This document shows positions 26,714 through 35,086 of a DNA stretch of 64,000 bases, piece by piece. Positions within the stretch are counted from its first letter, which is position 1. Each line of letters opens with the position of its first letter. A model generated the notes under the pieces. That model searched no databases. It was not told the DNA's origin and saw nothing but the letters and a program-made list of their open reading frames with translations. The stretch is from VRUE01 sp963747765. GTDB lineage: Bacteria > Actinomycetota > Thermoleophilia > Solirubrobacterales > 70-9. The stretch lies in the NCBI GenBank assembly GCA_963747765.1, contig CAVVGH010000007.1:124001-188000 (forward strand), read 5' to 3'. The position numbers and the translations under genes were made by a program.

Positions 26714-28047
26714 AGGCGCCGCGGGTCCCCGAGGCCGAGGTCGATAGGGATCTCCTCGACGAGGTGAGGATCGAGGACGTCCTCCCCGGCGAGGCTGCGG
26801 TTGCCACGGCTGCCCGGCGTGCGCTCGATGGGCACAGCCGGGGAGTGGGCCGCATCTGGCCGTTCCTGGGCCCGGCCTTCATCGCCGCGGTCGCCTATAT
26901 CGACCCGGGCAATTTCGCGACCAATGTCGCCGGCGGCTCCAAGTTCGGCTATCTGCTGCTCTGGGTGGTGCTGTCGGCGAATCTGATCGCGATGCTCGTC
27001 CAGACCCAGTCGGCGAAGTTGGGGATAGCGACGGGACGCAACCTCGCCGAGCTGTGCCGGGAAACCTTTTCGCGGCGAACTTCGATCGGCCTCTGGCTGC
27101 AGGCGGAGCTGGTCGCGATGGCGACCGATATCGCCGAGGTGGTCGGCGCTGCGCTGGGACTCAACCTGCTGTTCGGCATCCCGCTCTTTCCAGCGGGCCT
27201 GATCGCCGGCGCCGGGGCATTTGCCATCCTCGGCCTGCAGCAGATGGGCTTCCGGCGGCTGGAGGCGGGGATCACTGCACTGGTGGGCGTGGTGGTCGCC
27301 TCCTTTGTGATCGAGCTGTTCCACGCCAAGCCGGGGGCGGGGGATGTGGCCCAGCACCTGTTCGTGCCGGGGTTCGCCGGCACGGAGAGCATCCTGCTTG
27401 CAACGGGGATCATCGGCGCGACGGTGATGCCCCACGTCATCTACCTGCACTCGGCGCTGACCCAGAGGCGGATCGTCGGGCGCGACGAGGAGGAGAAACG
27501 ACGGATTCTTGGCTTCGAGAGGCTCGACGTGGTGATCGCGCTCTCGCTGGCAGGCATCGTCAATCTCTCGATGATGACTGTCGCCGCAGCCCTCTTCCAT
27601 ACAAGTGGCATGACCGGCGTCGACAGCATCGAAGGCGCTTTCGATGGCCTGAAGGAGCTGGTATCCGGCAACGCCGCAACGGTGTTCGGGGTCGCCCTGC
27701 TGGCCTCCGGCTTCGCCTCCTCGTCGGTGGGGACGATGGCCGGTCAGGTGGTCATGCAGGGCTTCATTCGCCGCAGCATCCCGCTCTTCGCGCGCCGTAC
27801 CATCACGCTCTTCCCAGCGCTGCTGGTACTCGGCATCGGCTTCAACCCGACCGATGCCCTGGTCCTCAGCCAGGTCGTCCTCTCGTTCGGCATTCCCTTC
27901 GCGCTCGTGCCGCTGCTGATCATCGCCCGCCGCCGCGACATCATGGGCTCGCTGGCCAATCCACCCTGGCTGACCGCCGTGGCGGGGAGCCTTGCCGCGC
28001 TGATCATCGCGCTCAACGCGTTCCTGATCGCCGACCTGTTCGTTTGA
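26710..28047 (+). CDS. mntH: Nramp-family divalent metal transporter
   Basis: 445 aa, GTG start overlapping mntR by four bases. Proton-coupled Mn(II)/Fe(II) importer with about eleven membrane helices. The TM1 metal motif is intact as AYIDPGNFATN, and TM6 shows MPHVIYLHSAL. The first 50 residues are a charged cytoplasmic tail. Position directly behind a DtxR-type regulator indicates metal-repressed expression. Confidence 0.93.
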   Translation: MKAPRVPEAEVDRDLLDEVRIEDVLPGEAAVATAARRALDGHSRGVGRIWPFLGPAFIAAVAYIDPGNFATNVAGGSKFGYLLLWVVLSANLIAMLVQTQSAKLGIATGRNLAELCRETFSRRTSIGLWLQAELVAMATDIAEVVGAALGLNLLFGIPLFPAGLIAGAGAFAILGLQQMGFRRLEAGITALVGVVVASFVIELFHAKPGAGDVAQHLFVPGFAGTESILLATGIIGATVMPHVIYLHSALTQRRIVGRDEEEKRRILGFERLDVVIALSLAGIVNLSMMTVAAALFHTSGMTGVDSIEGAFDGLKELVSGNAATVFGVALLASGFASSSVGTMAGQVVMQGFIRRSIPLFARRTITLFPALLVLGIGFNPTDALVLSQVVLSFGIPFALVPLLIIARRRDIMGSLANPPWLTAVAGSLAALIIALNAFLIADLFV

Positions 28048-28101
28048 GCGAACCGCGGTGAGGAGGCCCGGGCTGTGGCTATCCAGATACCCTTTGGTGT
28101 G

Positions 28102-28464
28102 ATGAGTTTGGCGGATAACTTCCAGCAGGTGCTCGACACGGCACCGCCCGACTGGACGGACCTCGAGCTGGACCTGCGGATCGATGACGAGAGCCGCTAC
28201 GTCGACACCGCGGTTGCGCTGAGCCAGGTGAACGCGCGGCCCTACTCGAATGCCGATTGGCACTGGCGCCTGTTCGTCGCCCACAGCTTTGGGCACGCGG
28301 CGGCCGCCGAAACGGTGAAGGGCGTTCTCGAGAAGCTGGACTCCGAAGGCGTCACCGGTGAGATGCAGCTCCGCGAGGTGCGCGAGGGGCGTGCCGAGGT
28401 CGTGCAGATGTGGGGGCGCCCCGAAAGTGTGCGCCAGGAGTTTCGCCAGCGCCGCACCCTGTAG
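28102..28464 (+). CDS. Small hypothetical protein
   Basis: 120 aa from ATG 28102 (GTG 28075 possible). Mixed alpha-beta composition with W-rich centre (NADWHWRLFVAHSFGHAAAA). It overlaps the next gene by one base and follows mntH by 54 bp, so it may belong to the same transcript. No family recognised. Confidence 0.6.
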   Translation: MSLADNFQQVLDTAPPDWTDLELDLRIDDESRYVDTAVALSQVNARPYSNADWHWRLFVAHSFGHAAAAETVKGVLEKLDSEGVTGEMQLREVREGRAEVVQMWGRPESVRQEFRQRRTL

Positions 28465-28793
28465 TGGCCCGGATCGTCGCCGTCGCCCCCGATCTGCTCC
28501 TCGGAAGCAGGATCGAGGCGACGCTCGGCGCCGCCGGCCATGACGTGACCCTTTCGCCATCGCTTCAAGAGGCGCCGTTGGACGAAGCGGGTCTGCTGGT
28601 GGCCGATCTCGACTCCGAGCTGGCGGAGGCACTGGTTGGCCTCGGCATTCCGGTCCTCGGCTATTACTCGCACGTCGACACCGAGACTGGGGAGGCCGCG
28701 AAGGCGGCCGGCGTCGACCTCGTCGTGCCCCGCTCCCGCCTCGCTCGCGAACTTCCCAAGTTGGTGGATCGGCTGCTCAGCGACCGAGCCTGA
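28464..28793 (+). CDS. Receiver-like small protein
   Basis: 109 aa from GTG 28464 (the preceding TAG overlaps the start). IVAVAPDLLLGSRIEATLGAAG, then LLVADLDSEL, GIPVLGYYSHVDTE and GVDLVVPRSRLARELPKLVD follow the beta-alpha pattern of response-regulator receiver domains, with D at the end of the third strand but without the full phospho-acceptor set. Likely a pseudo-receiver; function unknown. Its stop codon lies within a 47-bp tandem repeat. Confidence 0.65.
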   Translation: MARIVAVAPDLLLGSRIEATLGAAGHDVTLSPSLQEAPLDEAGLLVADLDSELAEALVGLGIPVLGYYSHVDTETGEAAKAAGVDLVVPRSRLARELPKLVDRLLSDRA

Positions 28794-28902
28794 ACGCCGC
28801 TCTGACGTTGGTCGATCGGCTGTTCAGCGACCGAGGCTGAACGCCGCTCTGACGTTGGTCGATCGGCTGTTCAGCGACCGAGGCTGAACGCCGCTCTGAC
28901 GT
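28791..28902. repeat. 47-bp tandem repeat over two convergent gene ends
   Basis: Two full units (28791-28837, 28838-28884) and an 18-bp partial third. A diverged copy of the unit's second half is the 3' end of the upstream gene. The array contains the stop codon of the rightward gene and of the leftward binding-protein gene. Confidence 0.92.
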
Positions 28903-29827
28903 CCAGCGGCCGCTCGAGCAACCCGTGCGCCAGATCCCACGCCGCCCAGGCGCGCAGCACCGCGGGGTCGAAGGGAGCCGGGTGGAGGTTCGGCCGCAGG
29001 ACGCGCAACTGGGCGGCCTGATCGGCCCGATCGAGACCGGCAGCAGCGGCGAGGAGATCGTCGAGCGCCGCTTCGGGGTGCGCGGCAGCGAAGCCGTAAC
29101 CGCGCCTCGTCGCCCCGACCATTGCATCCACCAGGTCCGGATCGTCCTCGATCGTTTCGCGTGATGTTGTGAGGACGAGCTCCGGGTAGGGCGGAGCGCC
29201 GTAGCGGTTGACCTTGAAGATCCGTGTTGGAATCCCCCGGCGACGCAAAGCCACGCCCTCGGCGTTCCAGAATCCGGTTGCCGCGTCGACCCTGCCGGCC
29301 GCCAGCGAGGAGACCGCGTTGAAGCCGATCGTCACCCGCTTCACCTTTGCTGGATTGCCGCCATCCGCCGCGACCACGGAGTCGACAACGGCTTCGTCCG
29401 ACGGCAGCCCGGTGACGCCAACCGTGCGGTCCTCGAGGTCGCGAGGGCGGTGGACCGCTCCGCCGCCGCGGGCTATCACCGAGGCGAGGGGGCGCTCGAC
29501 GACCGCCGTCACGCCGACCACGTCGAGGCCGCGCTCCCGCGCGATCCCCAGGTCGTGGATGTCGAGGATCGCGAACTCGGCTCGACCTGCCTCCAGGAGC
29601 TTTGGGGCATCGGTCGACTCGCCCGGCTGGCGAATGGTGAGTGCGATGCCCGCGTCGCGGTAGTAGCCGTTGCGCTGCGCCGCGTAGATTCCGGAGTGGG
29701 CCGCGTTGGGCGTGAAGTCGAGCACGAGCGTCGCGCCACTCGGCGCGCCCGGTTCAGCGCCGCTCCCGCAGCCGGCGGTGCCGGCAAGCAGCAGAGCGGC
29801 CGCCAGCAGCGCGGCAACTCGTCTCAT
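28871..29827 (-). CDS. NMT1/THI5-like ABC transporter substrate-binding lipoprotein
   Basis: 318 aa. Lipobox LAGTAGC. LDFTPNAAHSGIYAAQRNGY is the typical opening of NMT1/ThiY-like pyrimidine or nitrogenous-ligand binding proteins, followed by AEFAILDIHDLGIARERG and VGVTGLPSDEAVVDS. No permease or ATPase gene is adjacent, so partners must be elsewhere. The last residues (AFSLGR) are encoded by the tandem repeat. Confidence 0.85.
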   Translation of the reverse strand: MRRVAALLAAALLLAGTAGCGSGAEPGAPSGATLVLDFTPNAAHSGIYAAQRNGYYRDAGIALTIRQPGESTDAPKLLEAGRAEFAILDIHDLGIARERGLDVVGVTAVVERPLASVIARGGGAVHRPRDLEDRTVGVTGLPSDEAVVDSVVAADGGNPAKVKRVTIGFNAVSSLAAGRVDAATGFWNAEGVALRRRGIPTRIFKVNRYGAPPYPELVLTTSRETIEDDPDLVDAMVGATRRGYGFAAAHPEAALDDLLAAAAGLDRADQAAQLRVLRPNLHPAPFDPAVLRAWAAWDLAHGLLERPLDVRAAFSLGR

Positions 29828-29908
29828 CCGGTGGGAAGGCTATTCGGTTTGGCGATCCGGTTAGACTCCCGCCGCTAGCCGAATCAGGGAATCCGAGGAG
29901 GAGGAAAC

Positions 29909-30661
29909 GTGCAGGAGCGAGGACTAGCGGCATATCTGGCTGAGTTGATCGGCACCTTCCTGCTGGTGTTCTTCATCGTCAGCGTGGTCGTGCTGTTCGT
30001 AGCTACAGGTAATCAGGCGCAGTTCGGATCGGACTTTGCCGTCGTCGGCCTTGCGCAGGGCTTTGCGCTCTTCGGGCTGATCGTCATGTTCGGCGTGGTC
30101 AGCGGGGGGCACTTCAACCCCGCCGTGACTCTCGCGGCAGCGGTCATCAAGCGCATCGCCCCGGTCGACGCTGTCATCTACATGCTGGCCCAGCTCTCCG
30201 GCGGTGTGCTCGGTGCGCTGCTTGCCAAGGGCCTGTTGCTCGACGAGGGCCGCGCCACGCACTACGCCGCCCCTCAGGTGAGCGGCCTGCTCGGCAACAA
30301 CTTCCAGGGCTCGATCATCGAGGTAATCGGGACCTTCTGCCTCGTCCTGGTCATCCTGGCCGCGGTCTACTCGAAGAAGAGCGCCAAGGACTGGGCGCCA
30401 TGGGCGATCGGCGCCACGCTGGCCTTCCTGATCATGGTCGGCGGGCCGCTGGATGGTGGCTCTTTCAACCCGGCCCGCTGGTTCGGCCCGGCGCTGGTCG
30501 GCAACGAGTGGGGCGGCATCTGGCCGTTCCTGGCTGGCCCGATCGTCGGCTCGCTGCTGGCGGCGGCGGTCTTCAAGTTCGTGCTCGAGCCGAGCGGCCC
30601 GGCTCCCACCGAGCCGCCCGAGCGAGTCAAGAAGCCGGCTCCGGGACCGAGCTCGAACTGA
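29909..30661 (+). CDS. MIP-family aquaporin or glycerol facilitator
   Basis: 250 aa with six membrane helices. Both NPA boxes are present: GGHFNPAVTLA in the first half and GGSFNPARWFGPA in the second. GTG 29909 has a strong GGAGGAGGAAAC site. The C-terminal 30 residues are a Pro-rich tail. Water or small neutral solutes are the likely substrates; the selectivity residues were not resolved. Confidence 0.92.
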   Translation: MQERGLAAYLAELIGTFLLVFFIVSVVVLFVATGNQAQFGSDFAVVGLAQGFALFGLIVMFGVVSGGHFNPAVTLAAAVIKRIAPVDAVIYMLAQLSGGVLGALLAKGLLLDEGRATHYAAPQVSGLLGNNFQGSIIEVIGTFCLVLVILAAVYSKKSAKDWAPWAIGATLAFLIMVGGPLDGGSFNPARWFGPALVGNEWGGIWPFLAGPIVGSLLAAAVFKFVLEPSGPAPTEPPERVKKPAPGPSSN

Positions 30662-30668
30662 CCGGATA

Positions 30669-30695
30669 CCCGCCGGGCCCTGCGGGCCCGGCGGG
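30669..30695 (+). terminator. GC-rich hairpin after the aquaporin gene
   Basis: A perfect 12-bp stem (CCCGCCGGGCCC/GGGCCCGGCGGG) with a TGC loop, seven bases after the aquaporin stop and 18 bp before fbiC. No T-run. Confidence 0.65.
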
Positions 30696-30713
30696 TGCAG
30701 TAGCTTGAGCGTC

Positions 30714-33074
30714 GTGCGTCGGGTCACCTTCTCGCGGAACTACACGCTCTCCCTTTCCCGCACCTGTCAGTGCTACTGCAAGTACTGCGCGTTCGCGACG
30801 CACGGCGCCCACATCCACCCGCCCAAGGAGGTCGAGCGGCGGCTCGACGAGGCCGAGCGTCGCAACGCGAAGGAGCTGCTGGTGCTCACCGGCGAGCGGC
30901 CGGAGGTTAACTCCGAGGTCGCCGCCCGCCTCCGTGAGTGGGGCCACGAGGACTTCACCTCCTACGTTGCGTGGGCCTGCGAACGGGCGCTGCGGCGGGG
31001 AATCCTGCCCCACACGAACATCGGCGTGCTGGACCGCGAGAACCTTGCGCGGCTGCGCGAGGTGACCGCCTCTCAGGGGCTGATGCTGGAGTCGGTCTCC
31101 GAGCGCCTCATGGACACCGTCCACGCGGGCTCGCCGACCAAGCATCCGGCTCGGCGTCTGGCCACGATCGAGGCCGCCGGTGAGCTGCGCATCCCCTTCA
31201 CGAGCGGGATCCTGGTCGGGATAGGGGAGACCGAGGAGGAGCGCGTGGCCTCGCTTGAAGCGCTGGCCACGCTGCACGAGCGATACGGGCACCTTCAGGA
31301 GGTCATCCTCCAGAACTTCGTTCCCCACCCGCGCTACTACGGCGCCGAGGTGGCCGAGATCGCCGACGAGGCTTCTCGGGAACGCTGGGGCAAGGACGGA
31401 GAGCCCCTCGCTGGGGCTCCGCATCGGGGTGCTTCGGGCGGGACCGAGCTTGACCTGCTCCGCGAGTTCCCATCGGGAGGCTCCCCGTCCTTGCCCAACC
31501 GCATAGCCGGAAGCTCGGGCGGCTCCTGCAGCGGAGAAGGGCGGTCCCCCTCCCCGGTCGAGTGGCCCGACTGGGCGAGCGAGGTGTCGCTCGACGAGAT
31601 GAAGCGGCTGATTGGGGAGTGCAGGCGGCTGATGCCCGACGTGGGCATCCAGGTGCCGCCGAACCTCGCGGGCGCCTGGGCGGAGCTGGTCGAGGCGGGG
31701 GCCACCGACCTCGGGGGGCTCTCGGCCAACGGGGACCACATCTCGCCCGAGCAGCCCTTTCCCAGCCCGCACGAGGTGCGCAAGGAGCTGGCACCGCGCG
31801 GCTACGCGCTGACCGAGCGGCTGTGCGTCTACCCCCAGTACATGGAGCCGAGCTGGATGGAGCAGGGGGTTCTCGACGTCGTCAAGCTGAAGTACTGGAG
31901 CTTCATCCCCCGCCGCGGCTCGGGGCGGCGCCTGGAGGAGCGGATCGATCCAATCCTCGCCGAGCGGGCAATCGCGAAGGGGCGTGAGGCGGAGAGGCTG
32001 AGCGAGGACGAGCTGACCGCCCTCTTCGCGGAGACCCGCCCGGAGGTCGTCGAGCAGATGCGCGCCGCGGCGGACGAGCTGCGCGCCGCGCTTGTCGGGG
32101 ACCGGGCGACCTTCGTCGTCAACCGGAACATCAACTTCACCAACGTCTGTGTGGTGGGCTGCGCGTTTTGCGGCTTTGGGCAGGGACGGCGCTCGCCCGA
32201 CGCCTACCAGGTCTCCGAGGACGACTTTGCCGCGCGGGTGCGCGAGGCCGTGGAGTTCGGCGCGACCGAGATCTGCATGCAGGGCGGGATCCACCCGGAG
32301 CTGACCCTGGAGGAGTACGGCAGGTGGCTGCGGCTCGCCAAGGAGGTCGCTCCGCAACTGCACCTTCACGCCTACTCGCCGATGGAGGTGCACTACATGT
32401 GCGAGCGCTCCGGCAGGGAGCCGGACGAGGTGTTCGAGTACCTGATCGACTGCGGCCTCGGCTCCACGCCGGGGACGGCGGCGGAGGTGCTGGACAACGG
32501 GGTGCGCCAGCGGATCTCACCCAACAAGCTGCCGGTCGAGCGCTGGGTGGAGATTGTCGAAGCGTCGCACCGGGCGGGCCTTCGCTCGACGTCGACTGTG
32601 ATGTTCGGCCACATCGAGGAGCCGCGCGAGCTGGCCCGGCACATGGGCGTGGTTCGCGACCTGCAGGAACGGACCGGTGGCATCACCGAGTTCGTGCCGC
32701 TCAGCTTTATCCCGTTCAACACGATGTTGGGTCGCACGCACGGGATCGAGGAGATCTCGGCGGATGAGAACCTCAAGCACACCGCCGCCTTCCGCCTGGC
32801 GCTGGGCAGGACGATCCCCAACCTGCAGGCGAGCTGGGTGAAGATGGGCCTCGACGCCGCCACCGAGGCGCTGCGCTGGGGGGTCAACGACCTTGGCGGC
32901 ACGCTGATGGAGGAGAACATCTCGCGCATGGCCGGCTCGCAGCATGGAGTTCGTCTTGAGCCCGAGCAGCTGGTCGAGGCCGCCCGCGCCGCGGGGCGCG
33001 AGCCTGCGCAACGCACGACGCTCTACGAGATCGTCGAGACGTACCCGGCACAGCAGCCGGCGCTCACCGGGTAG
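30714..33074 (+). CDS. fbiC: FO synthase (CofG/CofH fusion)
   Basis: 786 aa from GTG 30714 (TTG 30705 possible). Makes the deazaflavin FO of cofactor F420 from tyrosine and a ribityl-uracil precursor. Two radical-SAM domains: C18-x3-C22-x2-C25 in the CofG half (with an extra C20) and C479-x3-C483-x2-C486 in the CofH half. The CofH half ends normally with LGGTLMEENISRMAGSQHG. Residues about 222-282 of the CofG half are an extra low-complexity Gly/Ser/Pro segment encoded by a palindromic insertion at 31388-31496 and its flank, in frame. Confidence 0.93.
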   Translation: MRRVTFSRNYTLSLSRTCQCYCKYCAFATHGAHIHPPKEVERRLDEAERRNAKELLVLTGERPEVNSEVAARLREWGHEDFTSYVAWACERALRRGILPHTNIGVLDRENLARLREVTASQGLMLESVSERLMDTVHAGSPTKHPARRLATIEAAGELRIPFTSGILVGIGETEEERVASLEALATLHERYGHLQEVILQNFVPHPRYYGAEVAEIADEASRERWGKDGEPLAGAPHRGASGGTELDLLREFPSGGSPSLPNRIAGSSGGSCSGEGRSPSPVEWPDWASEVSLDEMKRLIGECRRLMPDVGIQVPPNLAGAWAELVEAGATDLGGLSANGDHISPEQPFPSPHEVRKELAPRGYALTERLCVYPQYMEPSWMEQGVLDVVKLKYWSFIPRRGSGRRLEERIDPILAERAIAKGREAERLSEDELTALFAETRPEVVEQMRAAADELRAALVGDRATFVVNRNINFTNVCVVGCAFCGFGQGRRSPDAYQVSEDDFAARVREAVEFGATEICMQGGIHPELTLEEYGRWLRLAKEVAPQLHLHAYSPMEVHYMCERSGREPDEVFEYLIDCGLGSTPGTAAEVLDNGVRQRISPNKLPVERWVEIVEASHRAGLRSTSTVMFGHIEEPRELARHMGVVRDLQERTGGITEFVPLSFIPFNTMLGRTHGIEEISADENLKHTAAFRLALGRTIPNLQASWVKMGLDAATEALRWGVNDLGGTLMEENISRMAGSQHGVRLEPEQLVEAARAAGREPAQRTTLYEIVETYPAQQPALTG
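31388..31496. repeat. Palindromic in-frame insertion within fbiC
   Basis: Outer arms at 31388-31405 and 31479-31496 match at 17 of 18 positions (core GGGCAAGGACGG / CCGTCCTTGCCC). An inner hairpin GAGCCCC/GGGGCTC lies at 31401-31419. The segment encodes linker-like sequence not expected at this point in FbiC. Confidence 0.8.
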
Positions 33075-33079
33075 CGGGC

Positions 33080-34063
33080 ATGCGGGCAATGGTCCTGGAG
33101 CGGCAGCGCGAGCCATTGCGACCCGTCGAGCTGCCCGATCCCCAACCGGCGCCCGGACAGGTTCTGATCTCGGTTGTCGCCTGCGGCGTGTGCCGCACCG
33201 ATCTGCACATCGTCGACGGAGAGCTGACTGAGCCAAAGCTTCCGCTGGTCCCCGGGCACCAGATCGTCGGCACGGTGGCCGGCGCTGGGGAGGGGGCGGA
33301 ACGCTTCGCGGTGGGGGATCGGGTCGGCGTTCCCTGGCTCGGATGGACCTGTGGCGAGTGCCGCTACTGCACAGGCGGCCGCGAGAACCTCTGCGACCGT
33401 GCGCGCTTTACCGGCTATGACATCGACGGTGGCTTTGCCGAGCTGGCGGTCGCCGACCAGCGCTACTGCTTCCCGATTCCCGAGGGCTATGCCGCCAATC
33501 AGGCCGCCCCGCTGCTCTGCGCCGGGCTGATCGGCTACCGCGCGCTGCGCCTGGTCGGCGACGCCGAGCGAATCGGCTTCTACGGTTTCGGAGCCTCCGC
33601 CCACATCCTCTGCCAGGTCGCCGTCGACCAGGGGCGACGCGTCTTCGCCTTCACCAAGGAGGGCGACGCCGAGGGGCAGGAGTTCGCGCGCAGCCTCGGG
33701 GCGGAGTGGGCCGGCCCCTCTTCCGATCCACCTCCCGAGCAGCTCGACGGCGCGATCGTCTTCGCCCCGGTTGGGGCGCTGATGATCGCTGCACTGCGGG
33801 CAAGTGCGAAGGGGGCCAGGATCATCAGCGCCGGCATCCACATGAGCGACATTCCCTCCATTCCCTACAAGGCCCTCTGGGGCGAGCGAGTGCTCGGCTC
33901 CGTGGCCAACCTGACCCGCCGCGACGGCGAGGAGTTTCTTCAGTTGGCGCCCCGCGTCCCGGTCCACACCGAGGTTGAGAGCCATCCGCTGGCCGATGCC
34001 AACGCGGCACTCGACTCGATCCGCACCGGCCGCCTACGCGGCGCCGCAGTCCTCACCATCTGA
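33080..34063 (+). CDS. Zinc-dependent alcohol dehydrogenase
   Basis: 327 aa medium-chain dehydrogenase. Catalytic zinc region CGVCRTDLHIVDGE and GHQIVGTVAGAGEG; structural zinc cysteines in WTCGECRYCTGGRENLC; nucleotide-binding GFYGFGASAHILCQVA. Begins five bases after fbiC and is probably co-transcribed. The type resembles NAD(P)-dependent propanol-preferring enzymes (AdhP-like); a link to F420 chemistry is only positional. Confidence 0.88.
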   Translation: MRAMVLERQREPLRPVELPDPQPAPGQVLISVVACGVCRTDLHIVDGELTEPKLPLVPGHQIVGTVAGAGEGAERFAVGDRVGVPWLGWTCGECRYCTGGRENLCDRARFTGYDIDGGFAELAVADQRYCFPIPEGYAANQAAPLLCAGLIGYRALRLVGDAERIGFYGFGASAHILCQVAVDQGRRVFAFTKEGDAEGQEFARSLGAEWAGPSSDPPPEQLDGAIVFAPVGALMIAALRASAKGARIISAGIHMSDIPSIPYKALWGERVLGSVANLTRRDGEEFLQLAPRVPVHTEVESHPLADANAALDSIRTGRLRGAAVLTI

Positions 34064-34088
34064 CCTGCCTCACCGGCCCCTCACCCCC

Positions 34089-34285
34089 CAAACTGCATCA
34101 ACTTCTCGATTTGGCGGATAGGCAAGTTGATGCAGTTCGGGGTTGCAGTCCGGCCCAAGCCAAACTGCATCAACTTCTCGATTTGGCGGATAGGCAAGTT
34201 GATGCAGTTCGGGGTTGCAGTCCGGCCCAAGCCAAACTGCATCAACTTCTCGATTTGGCGGATAGGCAAGTTGATGCAGTTTGGG
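34089..34285. repeat. Palindrome family C, three tandem copies
   Basis: Three units with period 72. Left arms AACTGCATCAACTT start at 34091, 34163 and 34235; right arms AAGTTGATGCAGTT end at 34137, 34209 and 34281. The loop region TCGATTTGGCGGATAGG is conserved, and a constant 21-bp spacer separates units. The array fills the gap between the convergent dehydrogenase and cofE genes. Confidence 0.95.
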
Positions 34286-34321
34286 GGGTGGTTGGGGGTG
34301 TTGGCGAGAAGGCTGTCGTCG

Positions 34322-35086
34322 TCAGCGGAAGAGGTCGTCTTCGGGGGAGCGGCGCAGGGCCGCGGCGCCGGGGCCATCGCCCTCGTCGCCACTGCGTTGG
34401 TCGACGAAGCGCTCCAGTCCGCGGACGATTGCGGCGGGGATACCGGCAGCCTTATTGCGAACGAGATCGGCGGCCGCCGCCGCCTCGTCGGCGATCGCGA
34501 CCAGGGTGGCGGCGAGCTCGTTACCCCTCGCGTCGGTGCGCCCTCGCCAGTCGTCGAGCGGCATGAGTCCCGCGCAACCGATCGCGACCTCGACCTGGCC
34601 GAGACGCCAGGCGCGCCCGAAGCTGTCGGAGACGATGACCGCCACCGCCCTGTGTGCCGCGACGCCCATCTCGGCTCGGATGCGCCGCGCGGAGGCATCG
34701 GGGTCCTCGGGCAGCAGGCAGACGGTGCCTGGCTCGACCAGGTTGGAGCTGTCGATTCCCGCGTTGGCGCAGACGAAACCGTGGTGAGTCTCGGTGATCA
34801 GGACGCCCCGCTCGGCGCGCAGGACCTCGCGGCTCTCGGCGAGGATCAGCTCGACCAGCGCGGGCTCCTTGTCGAGGACTGCTGCGAGGCGGCGTGCCTC
34901 CGCGCCGGGAATCACCGAACTGAGCCGACGGATACGGCCCTCGATCTTCGAGACGACCTTCTGCGAAACCACCACGACGTCGCCGTCGAGCAGCTCCGCC
35001 TGCGCCGCGATCTCATCGCCGACGCTCATTCCCTCGTCGAACTCGGGCAGTTCGGTGACGGGGGTGACGCGCAGTTCGCCCTTCAC
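34322..35086 (-). CDS. cofE: Coenzyme F420-0:L-glutamate ligase
   Basis: 254 aa. Adds gamma-linked glutamates to F420-0. Features: DGDVVVVSQKVVSKIEGR near the N-terminus, ITETHHGFVCANAGIDSSN and VIVSDSFGRAWRLGQVEVAI. It is a stand-alone CofE: the C-terminal nitroreductase-like domain that mycobacterial FbiB uses to reduce dehydro-F420-0 is absent. Overlaps the upstream cofC gene by four bases. Confidence 0.92.
   Translation of the reverse strand: MKGELRVTPVTELPEFDEGMSVGDEIAAQAELLDGDVVVVSQKVVSKIEGRIRRLSSVIPGAEARRLAAVLDKEPALVELILAESREVLRAERGVLITETHHGFVCANAGIDSSNLVEPGTVCLLPEDPDASARRIRAEMGVAAHRAVAVIVSDSFGRAWRLGQVEVAIGCAGLMPLDDWRGRTDARGNELAATLVAIADEAAAAADLVRNKAAGIPAAIVRGLERFVDQRSGDEGDGPGAAALRRSPEDDLFR

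Noticed and set aside
26584..28632. 682-codon open frame antisense to mntR, mntH and the following genes
   Set aside because: Spans several real genes on the other strand; low-complexity Asp/Arg/His composition.
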